From Microbulbifer elongatus (lineage in GTDB: Bacteria; Pseudomonadota; Gammaproteobacteria; Pseudomonadales; Cellvibrionaceae): DNA of 64,000 nucleotides. Positions within the stretch are counted from its first letter, which is position 1. Each line of letters begins with the position of its first letter. Location of the stretch: positions 1 to 64,000 of the forward strand of contig NZ_JAIVKJ010000002.1 of NCBI RefSeq assembly GCF_020524885.1. Direction: 5' to 3'. This document shows, piece after piece, positions 1-5,836 of this stretch. The notes beneath the pieces were generated by a model. It saw only the letters and a list, made by a program, of their open reading frames with translations. It was not told where the DNA came from and searched no databases. Position numbers and translations under genes: made by a program.

Positions 1-54
1 TACTGCCTCTCTACGAAAATCCTCCGTATACGCCTGAGTTCTTTTCTTCGCCAT
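1..54 (-). CDS. IS3-family transposase OrfA, N-terminal part only
   Basis: The ATG at 54 opens a frame running off the window. Its first residues (MAKKRTQAYTEDFRREAV) match the OrfA of the second IS copy at 52268 with three substitutions. OrfA of IS3 elements is the helix-turn-helix half of the transposase, normally joined to OrfB by a -1 frameshift. Only 18 codons are visible, so intactness cannot be judged. Confidence 0.75.
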   Translation of the reverse strand, partial: MAKKRTQAYTEDFRREAV

Positions 55-116
55 GGTACACCTCCGTGTTAGGCCGAAACCTAACTATACAGGGTGTCTA
101 CCAAACGTGGGCAAGT
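1..116 (-). mobile_element. IS3-family insertion sequence, left copy, cut by the window edge
   Basis: Only one end of the element is inside the window. It reads leftward: a terminal repeat near 93-116, a ribosome binding site (GGAGG) and the first 18 codons of orfA. The same arrangement, with the same start of OrfA and near-identical leader, appears in the complete copy at 51077-52332, so these are two copies of one IS type differing by point changes. The terminal repeat stops about six bases from the attC core at 122-128, so this element landed at the very start of the second integron cassette. The rest of the element lies left of the window. Confidence 0.85.
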
Positions 117-121
117 CCTCT

Positions 122-266
122 GCCTAACGCCCACAGCAGGGGCGGTTTACCTTGTGTGGCTTTTGCACGAACATGGGAGCGTAGCGACCCGTGCAAAAGG
201 CGCACAAGGTAAGACGTCCCGCGGAAGCCCGAAGGGCTGTAGCATCACTGCCTGTGATTGTTATAT
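122..266 (-). repeat. Integron attC recombination site (59-base element type)
   Basis: Read on the minus strand, the site begins with a degenerate R'' box (ATATAAC, 266-260) and ends with a canonical R' box (GTTAGGC, 128-122). Between them is a long imperfect palindrome: about 150-170 pairs with about 190-213 (core TTTTGCACG/CGTGCAAAA) around a roughly 19-nt loop. The outer arms share ACAG-CAG with an extra base on one side, as expected for the L'' box with its extrahelical base. Recombination by IntI would cut G^TTAGGC between 128 and 127. The 145-nt length is long but within the known attC range. The R'' box is exactly complementary to the first seven bases at the attI junction (719-713), which confirms both cassette ends. 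Confidence 0.88.
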
Positions 267-718
267 TTCATTGGTCTGGCCCAAGCCTTGGCTTCTAAAA
301 GACCCCTCGAACCCATTTTTCATTACCAGGTGAACCTGGGCTTGAAATAGCGGATCGACATCATAATACACGCTTGCCCAACCCATCTCCCTCTTTCGCT
401 TTTCAACTAACTCTGAGCCAAACATAAAATCAATGACTATATCCAATGAAAGCACATCATTAATGTGTAATTTCGTCTGCGACTCCAAAATTGATTCGAA
501 CTTATCTCTAGCATCAACTAACGCTAACGCGACACTTGGAAATCCAGCCAAACTCAAAGGCAACCTTAAGTGCAGTAAATCAATTTCAATCTTCGAGTGG
601 AACTCCTTTTTCTTGCATGCAGGATACAACGAGCGAGTAAGGTCACAAATTCCACTTGCTAAATGCTGGCCAAAATTTTCGGTTACTGAACCTAGTTTCG
701 ACATATCAGGAAATATAA
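128..718 (-). mobile_element. First integron gene cassette (complete, 591 bp)
   Basis: The cassette runs leftward from the attI junction (G at 719, then TTATAT from 718) to the G of the attC R' box at 128. In the excised circle the G at 128 would meet TTATAT from 718, recreating GTTATAT, the perfect complement of the R'' box ATATAAC at 266-260. It holds one ORF (704-261) whose stop lies in the R'' box, a standard compact cassette layout. Expression would rely on a promoter on the attI/intI side; none could be called with confidence. Confidence 0.82.
261..704 (-). CDS. Cassette-encoded protein of unknown function (147 aa)
   Basis: This is the only gene of the first integron cassette. It starts 15 bases inside the attI junction and its stop codon lies in the attC R'' box, so it fills the cassette. 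I recognise no family. The protein looks soluble, with no signal peptide or membrane segment. It is mixed alpha/beta in appearance, with two cysteines in the N-terminal third and a charged stretch (ELVEKRKREM) in the C-terminal half. Orphan proteins like this are typical of chromosomal integron cassettes. The opposite-strand ORF at 433-729 is treated as a shadow because it crosses the cassette boundary. Confidence 0.75.
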   Translation of the reverse strand: MSKLGSVTENFGQHLASGICDLTRSLYPACKKKEFHSKIEIDLLHLRLPLSLAGFPSVALALVDARDKFESILESQTKLHINDVLSLDIVIDFMFGSELVEKRKREMGWASVYYDVDPLFQAQVHLVMKNGFEGSFRSQGLGQTNEI

Positions 719-974
719 CAGTTTATTAATGAGCCAGTGGCTCACTATCACCCTGGCAACTATTTACAGGACTCTTCAATAGTTGCTTCTTATAAAATTC
801 CTTGATTAACAAGAGCTTATAGATTTTCAACTAAATAGCAACGGTAGATAGTGAGCCATTCGCTCAAGTCGCCTCATTCATCCATTGGCTCTTGTTCATA
901 TTTTACCTTAAATTAAATCAATAACTTACAGACTAAATCTGGCGGATGTAGGCCATGGCCTATTAATTCCCACC
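719..974. other. attI side of the integron, with 20-bp inverted repeats
   Basis: This stretch between the first cassette and the intI promoter has no convincing gene and should contain attI; its crossover base is the G complementary to 719. Two 20-bp sequences, 730-749 and 847-866, are inverted copies matching at 18 of 20 positions; each contains GAGCC/GGCTC, and 731-743 is itself palindromic. A further GGCTC lies near 889. They may be accessory IntI-binding sites or an operator; which one is inference. Confidence 0.6.
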
Positions 975-1018
975 TTGACGCACATCTTCATTCATACTAA
1001 TACTGTATGAATATCCAC
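975..1018 (+). promoter_or_regulatory. Candidate intI promoter with overlapping LexA-like box
   Basis: TTGACG (975-980) and TAATAC (998-1003) are separated by 17 bp and sit just upstream of intI. Directly overlapping, 1003-1018 reads CTGTATGAATATCCAC, which keeps the CTGT left half of an SOS box but has a degraded right half. Integron integrase genes are commonly under LexA control; here the -35 box is good, the -10 is weak and LexA binding is uncertain. Confidence 0.45.
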
Positions 1019-1032
1019 TTAGGAGCGTCGTC

Positions 1033-2025
1033 ATGGATGACATTCGCCATGCCTTACCCGAAAATTCGGACAAATTTACCCCCACTCTTCGTCGTCACAT
1101 GCGAGAAGCAGGATTGGCTTATCGAACTGAGCAGACCTACGTTCATTGGATAAAGCGTTTCATCCACTTTCATAAATTACGGCACCCGCGTGAAATCGGT
1201 ATCGCTGAGGTCGAATCATTTCTTAACCACCTGTCCGTCAATTGTCACTGTTCTGTGAATACTCAGCGAATTGCACTTAACGCACTCGTTTATCTTTATA
1301 AGCGATTCTTGGGCGTCGACACCTCCAATATCGGTTTTACTCCAGCACGACAATATCGCCGTCTCCCGGTGGTTTACAGCCGGGAGGAAATTACAGCCAT
1401 CGTTTCTGTACTCAAGGGATCCTACCGTCTTCAAGTGCAGCTTATGTACGGATCTGGGCTCAGATGTGCGGAACTCTTATCATTGAGAGTAAAGGACATC
1501 GACTTTGGCAGTAACAATGTGTTCGTGCGTGGGGGAAAAGGCAATAAGGACAGAACCACAATACTGCCACATGGCCTAATTGAAAATTTGAAAACTCAGA
1601 TTCAATATGTGGAGCTCATCCATGCACAGGATATCGCCTGTGGTTATGGAGATGTTTATATGCCAGATGCGCTAGAGCGCAAATATCCGAGTGCTGCACG
1701 AACTACCGCGTGGCAATTCTTGTTCCCTGCGTCGCGAGTTGGACCATGCCCCCGCAGTGGGGTGATCCGTCGTCATCATCTACACCCGTCGGCGCTGGGA
1801 AAGCAGATTCGGCATGCGGTAAAGACCGCAGGCATCAATAAACCAGCAAGAGCACACGCGTTCCGCCATAGTTTTGCGACACATCTGCTTGAAGTTGGCT
1901 ACGACCTTCGAACAATTCAGGAATTGTTGGGACATTCTGATATTTCGACAACAGAAATTTACACCCATGTAGTCAATCGCGGAGGTAAGGGTGTACTGAG
2001 CCCTGTAGACAGACTATTAACGTAA
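1033..2025 (+). CDS. intI: Integron integrase IntI (330 aa)
   Basis: This tyrosine recombinase inserts and excises gene cassettes at attI and attC. Catalytic residues visible are Arg144 (GSGLR), His275 and Arg278 (HAFRH), His301 (LGHSD) and nucleophile Tyr310 (IYTH). The stretch at about 209-240, including ALERKYPSA and FPASR followed by RSG, is the extra domain that separates IntI from XerC/D and phage integrases. A phage-type SAM-like N-terminal domain covers roughly 13-95. The start is backed by TAGGAG seven bases upstream. The gene points away from the cassettes, as in all integrons. The sequence shows no lesion, so the enzyme is probably active. An attC and attI junction on its 5' side support the call strongly. 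Confidence 0.96.
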   Translation: MDDIRHALPENSDKFTPTLRRHMREAGLAYRTEQTYVHWIKRFIHFHKLRHPREIGIAEVESFLNHLSVNCHCSVNTQRIALNALVYLYKRFLGVDTSNIGFTPARQYRRLPVVYSREEITAIVSVLKGSYRLQVQLMYGSGLRCAELLSLRVKDIDFGSNNVFVRGGKGNKDRTTILPHGLIENLKTQIQYVELIHAQDIACGYGDVYMPDALERKYPSAARTTAWQFLFPASRVGPCPRSGVIRRHHLHPSALGKQIRHAVKTAGINKPARAHAFRHSFATHLLEVGYDLRTIQELLGHSDISTTEIYTHVVNRGGKGVLSPVDRLLT

Positions 2026-2232
2026 GGTAATTAAGCTGCCATGTTAGCTCAGTGTACTACTAAGTTTTAATTTGGTCGTACACACTGCTTGAAGCCTAGC
2101 CGCAGCAATAAGGTAATCCTCAACACTAGCTACAGCGCCCTGAAATGGCATCGAGTCTGACAAGCTCGCGGACCTACGTATCGCTTTCCTGACTTTCAGT
2201 TCACCTTCGCAATACGCAAACGTCCAGGCCTG

Positions 2233-2451
2233 CTATCCACGCTCCTGATCATCTGGAACGTATTCAATTAATTCTCCCGTCTTACATCCCAAAAACCGGC
2301 ATAGCTGGTCTAGCACCTCAAATTCCACGCGCACGGCAGTCTCATGGTAGAGGCGTGTGATCGTCCCCCGGTTTATCCCGGTATCCCGGGCAACATCAGC
2401 AATCTTCAGCTTTTTCTCGCCCATCAGGCGCGACAAGTGACACTTAATCAT
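2233..2451 (-). CDS. XRE/Cro-CI family repressor (72 aa)
   Basis: A small one-domain helix-turn-helix protein: residues 15-35 (KIADVARDTGINRGTITRLY) form the DNA-binding helices, followed by a short helical tail ending in LIEYVPDDQ. It resembles the compact Cro/YozG-type regulators of prophages and islands. It is divergent from the excisionase/integrase genes, and the 130-bp gap holds a clear inverted-repeat operator (2493-2510), so it probably represses xis-int and its own gene. No Ser-Lys autocleavage domain is present, so induction would not be by classic CI self-cleavage. Confidence 0.85.
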   Translation of the reverse strand: MIKCHLSRLMGEKKLKIADVARDTGINRGTITRLYHETAVRVEFEVLDQLCRFLGCKTGELIEYVPDDQERG

Positions 2452-2492
2452 CTTCTATAGGCCAAATTGTCCCGCAGAAGCACAAAAAGACT

Positions 2493-2510
2493 TGCAAAAG
2501 ATCATTTGCA
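2493..2510. promoter_or_regulatory. Inverted-repeat operator between repressor and excisionase genes
   Basis: TGCAAA and TTTGCA form a perfect 6+6 inverted repeat with a 6-bp spacer. A second related element follows within 25 bp (ATGATCTGCAG), and the GATC triplet recurs three times between 2500 and 2535. The position between divergent regulator and target genes fits an XRE-repressor operator. Confidence 0.55.
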
Positions 2511-2581
2511 GCTTAATATGATCTGCAGGAGATCAAAATTAATGCGTTGGAGTGCTTTTCATTCTATAGGAGACGAAAGGG

Positions 2582-2815
2582 ATGTCACAGACCTACCTGA
2601 CAACCGCAGAACTTGCCGGGAGAATCAAATATGACATTCGCACGATCCGGGACCACCTGAAGGACAAGGTGCTACTGGAAGGAGTGCACTACATTAGGCC
2701 CTTCGGTGGACGCAAGATCCTGTATATCTGGGAAGCGATCGAGAAGGATATGGGCCAGCGGTCCAAGGATGCACTGACAATCCCATTGGCTAATGGTGGC
2801 TTCATCCGTGGGTAA
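2582..2815 (+). CDS. Excisionase-like DNA-binding protein (77 aa)
   Basis: A short MerR/AlpA-like protein: an N-terminal winged-helix start (TTAELAGRIKYDIRTIRDHL), then a wing ending in GRKILYIWEAIE. Such proteins next to integrases act as recombination directionality factors that bend attachment-site DNA. AGGAG lies nine bases before the ATG. The 3' end overlaps the integrase ORF by 23 bases, so the two are translated as a pair. Function is from family resemblance and context. Confidence 0.8.
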   Translation: MSQTYLTTAELAGRIKYDIRTIRDHLKDKVLLEGVHYIRPFGGRKILYIWEAIEKDMGQRSKDALTIPLANGGFIRG

Positions 2816-4007
2816 TGTCCGTACCCGTAAAGAGACGGGCACTCTGTTTCTGGACTTCCGCTATCGGAACCTGCGCTGCCGGGAACAGACAACCCTCCCC
2901 GATACTGCTGCCAACCGCACCAAGTTGCGAAAGCTTATGGAGCGGATTGAAGCGGAAATTCTGGTAGGCACATTCGACTATGCGAGCTACTTTCCCAATA
3001 GTCGCATGCTGGAGAAGCTGCGCAGTCAAACCGCGACCCTCCGCCGGCACGGAGCTATCGCCCCACTTTTCAGAGAGTTCGCCGAAACCTGGTACACCGA
3101 AAATCAGATTGGCTGGCGAGAATCATATCGGATCACTATCCGCACGATTCTCGATAAACGTCTGCTGGATCGATTTGGCTCACTGGCAGTGGATGCAATC
3201 GAAAAATCGGATCTGTTGCAGTTCCGGACTGAATTAGCCGCAATACGCACTCGCACGGGGGGCAATTTGTCTCCGTCGCATATCAACCGCCACATGAAAG
3301 TGCTGGGGGCGATACTCACAGAGGCTTCAGAGCGCTTTCAGTTCACCAATCCTTATCGCGGTATTAAACCTCTCAAGGTCCAAAAGTCGGATATTGATCC
3401 GTTCAACCTCGACGAAATCAACTCGATCCTGGCGAACATCCGCCCGGACTTCCGTGACTACTTCACCGTTCGCTTCTTCACCGGCCTTCGTACAGGAGAA
3501 ATCGATGGGTTGCGCTGGCGCTATGTCGACTTCAGCCGACGGCAGATTCTCGTGCGCGAAACCATTGTTCGCGGCCAGATGGAGTACACCAAGACCGACG
3601 GTAGTCAGAGAGAACTGGATATGTCCCAACCCGTATTTGACGCACTCAAGCGCCAACAGCCACTCACGGGACAAGGTGACTACGTTTTTTGCAACCGGCA
3701 GGGGCGTCCGCTGGATCACAACAACGTCACCAAGCGGGTCTGGTATCCCCTGCTCAAGCAACTCGACTTGCGGGAGCGGCGGCCCTACCAGTGCCGGCAC
3801 ACCGCCGCCACGCTGTGGCTCGCCAGTGGCGAAAATCCCGAGTGGATCGCCCGGCAGATGGGGCATACCTCTACCGAGATGCTGTTCCGGGTGTACTCCC
3901 GCTACGTACCCAACCTGACCCGCCAGGATGGCTCTGCTTTTGAGCGTCTATTGGCAAGTCGTATCAATCTTTCCATATCAACCACGGATGACGCAGACGA
4001 TGAATGA
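2793..4007 (+). CDS. Phage/island-type tyrosine integrase (404 aa)
   Basis: A site-specific recombinase with an N-terminal arm-binding domain (about 5-65, with GNVRTRKETGTLFLDFRYR-type start), a core-binding domain (about 90-190) and a C-terminal catalytic domain. Arg233 (TGLRTGE), Arg335 (YQCRH), His358 (MGHTS) and Tyr368 (RVYSRY) are in place; Tyr replaces the first His of the HxxR box, which I believe is usual in this subfamily. A GTG at 2808 would give a start matching the family better than the ATG at 2793. Related integrases drive tRNA-targeted islands, which fits the tRNA-Arg fragment at 13236. It is intact and coupled to the excisionase gene. Confidence 0.93.
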   Translation: MVASSVGNVRTRKETGTLFLDFRYRNLRCREQTTLPDTAANRTKLRKLMERIEAEILVGTFDYASYFPNSRMLEKLRSQTATLRRHGAIAPLFREFAETWYTENQIGWRESYRITIRTILDKRLLDRFGSLAVDAIEKSDLLQFRTELAAIRTRTGGNLSPSHINRHMKVLGAILTEASERFQFTNPYRGIKPLKVQKSDIDPFNLDEINSILANIRPDFRDYFTVRFFTGLRTGEIDGLRWRYVDFSRRQILVRETIVRGQMEYTKTDGSQRELDMSQPVFDALKRQQPLTGQGDYVFCNRQGRPLDHNNVTKRVWYPLLKQLDLRERRPYQCRHTAATLWLASGENPEWIARQMGHTSTEMLFRVYSRYVPNLTRQDGSAFERLLASRINLSISTTDDADDE

Positions 4008-4293
4008 TACTCATACTTTGATACAGAGACTCAAGGCTGCCAAGCTTACCCGGCGGCGGCACTTCTTGATCGCTGAATATTTGGCCAATCGGCTGCAGGT
4101 AAGCCATGAAGGTAGCCAGTTGGTTCTGGTAGTTGGTTCAGGGAAAGAAGAATCTAACCTCAAGGCTATCACCTACTGGGTCTCCACCCGCATCGACGGT
4201 GCTACCCTGCTAAATCAAGAGCTCGAGGCGGAACTACAGGAGCTCGAAACGGCCTTGTTCGGCATTCTGGTCGATCGCTTGCCAACTCCGTAA
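4000..4293 (+). CDS. Small protein of unknown function downstream of the integrase (97 aa)
   Basis: The frame overlaps the integrase stop by eight bases if the ATG at 4000 is used; an ATG at 3988 is also possible. No ribosome binding site decides between them and translational coupling is likely. The protein is helical, with a basic N-terminal part (RLKAAKLTRRRH), a central beta-like segment (QLVLVVGSG) and an acidic leucine-rich C-terminal helix. I do not recognise it. Its place between int and the phosphatase gene, with 16 bases to the next start, suggests a four-gene unit xis-int-orf-phosphatase. Confidence 0.6.
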   Translation: MNDTHTLIQRLKAAKLTRRRHFLIAEYLANRLQVSHEGSQLVLVVGSGKEESNLKAITYWVSTRIDGATLLNQELEAELQELETALFGILVDRLPTP

Positions 4294-4309
4294 CCCGATT
4301 CAACTGATA

Positions 4310-5044
4310 ATGTCTGAAATGCTTGGTATTTCACACCACCGTTCGATCTTCGCCCCTCCGGAGCAACGGGTTTGGTTTTGTGGAGACATTCACGGACAAC
4401 TACAGGTGTTAAAGCATTCCTTGTGCGTAACGGGTGTAGATCTGGACAAAGACTTGCTGATCCTTACCGGAGATGTTATCGACCGCGGTCCGGATTCTGT
4501 TGGTATGCTTGAATTCATCGCAGCCAATGAAAATGTTCATTCTGTATTGGGAAATCATGAGTGGATGTACCTTAAGTGCCTCGAAACCCCTGCACTAGGT
4601 GAGGAGTATTGCAAGCCCGTCTATGGAGGGGAATGGACACAGAGCTTACCTGACACCGACCGGCAGCGACTGGGACGGATTATCCGCGAACACTTCACTC
4701 TGGCGGCGACAGTGCGCAGAGGAGAACAACGCATTGGAGTGATCCATGCTCGGGCTCCAGAGGACTGGGCATGGGTGACTCAAGGACTGCTGTCGGACAA
4801 AGAATGGTCCACAATGCTGTGGGATTTCAGCCTTCATGCTGCATCAAAAGCTGCCCAACGCCCTATACAAGCCGTGCGCAATATCCAGGCGGTGATTCAT
4901 GGTCACGTCGGCGATCAACTGCATGTGGCCCGCAATCAGATCTGGATTGATACACTGAGATGTACGGGTGAGCTGACGCTATTAGAACTTACCAACGCCA
5001 TTGCCCTAGCTGCCGTGTCAGATGGCAACAACCAGAAAATATAA
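4310..5044 (+). CDS. PPP-family metallophosphatase (PrpA/NinI-like serine/threonine phosphatase, 244 aa)
   Basis: All metal-binding motifs of the PPP family are present: GDIHG (25-29), GDVIDRG (54-60), GNHE (81-84) and HGH (197-199). These hold a two-metal centre that hydrolyses phosphoserine/threonine or related phosphoesters. The length suits single-domain bacterial and phage enzymes such as lambda protein phosphatase. There is no signal peptide, so it is cytosolic. It follows the integrase unit with a short gap and is likely cargo of the island. Its in vivo substrate, protein or nucleotide (ApaH is a relative), cannot be told from sequence. Confidence 0.88.
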   Translation: MSEMLGISHHRSIFAPPEQRVWFCGDIHGQLQVLKHSLCVTGVDLDKDLLILTGDVIDRGPDSVGMLEFIAANENVHSVLGNHEWMYLKCLETPALGEEYCKPVYGGEWTQSLPDTDRQRLGRIIREHFTLAATVRRGEQRIGVIHARAPEDWAWVTQGLLSDKEWSTMLWDFSLHAASKAAQRPIQAVRNIQAVIHGHVGDQLHVARNQIWIDTLRCTGELTLLELTNAIALAAVSDGNNQKI

Positions 5045-5089
5045 CCCCCTCACCGTACACAACCCTTTATCGGACCATTATGAAGAGGA

Positions 5090-5827
5090 TTATGCATCCA
5101 AAATCTCAGTTAGTCCGACCCTGTCAACTTGAGGATTGCTGCCAGTTTCTTGCACATCATCGACCGTTTGCCCTTGCGAGACAGGTATCGCGAGTTGAGT
5201 TTCGTCTGAGACAATATTTTCTTCACTCATGGCATAAAAATCATAAGCGTAAGCAAGAGCATAAAGGCCAACTTTGAAACCCCAACAGGCCTGTTGCTTA
5301 GGAGGGCTAGTCTCGTCCTTCATATTTTTTGGCGTCGCTGCGAGAAAATCAACGCGGACGAATCCATGTGCACCGGCATCATGATCACATCTGAAATTTC
5401 GTAGCTGGTCGCGATCTACTGTTATTCCGTTCAACCAGAAACCCCAATCATCCACCCGCTCAGATTCTTCATTCGGTACATTTGAGAAGAGCGTTAGCCT
5501 AAATCCTAACTTTAGCACTCCATCTCTATCCCTGAAATGCAACTTAAGCGTTTCAAAAATTCTCAGAAACCGCTTGAGATCGCCTTTCCGTTTAAATTTT
5601 ATTCCTGATTTTTTTGCCTCTCCATGTTCGATAAAATATCGGACGCACCATAGGACGAACTTCTTCCGATATTCAGGCAGAGCGTCATAGGTCCTTAGCA
5701 TATGGAACACCAGTTCCTTATCTCTTTCCATCCTAGGTGACCGATGCACTGGGATCGACAATTCCGTGCACTGCCAGCTCTTAGGACGATGTCGATATGT
5801 ATTATGTCCGGCACCCGAAAAACTCAT
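5090..5827 (-). CDS. Third gene of the recombinase trio, unknown protein (245 aa)
   Basis: It starts nine bases after the stop of the preceding recombinase gene on the same strand, so it is the last gene of a three-gene operon. The protein has no signal peptide or membrane segment. The N-terminal half is basic and helical (KKSGIKFKRKGDLKRFLRIF), the middle is beta-rich with DWGFWLNGI, and the C-terminal 50 residues look disordered and acidic. I recognise no family. By analogy with the small third proteins of Tn554-type and similar multi-recombinase elements it may be an accessory factor for recombination, but no residue evidence supports this. Confidence 0.7.
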   Translation of the reverse strand: MSFSGAGHNTYRHRPKSWQCTELSIPVHRSPRMERDKELVFHMLRTYDALPEYRKKFVLWCVRYFIEHGEAKKSGIKFKRKGDLKRFLRIFETLKLHFRDRDGVLKLGFRLTLFSNVPNEESERVDDWGFWLNGITVDRDQLRNFRCDHDAGAHGFVRVDFLAATPKNMKDETSPPKQQACWGFKVGLYALAYAYDFYAMSEENIVSDETQLAIPVSQGQTVDDVQETGSNPQVDRVGLTEILDA

Positions 5828-5836
5828 CAGAGAAAT

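Noticed and set aside
5045-5089. Terminal repeat of the recombinase trio on its left side
   Set aside because: The short gap shows no inverted or direct match to the region upstream of the trio.
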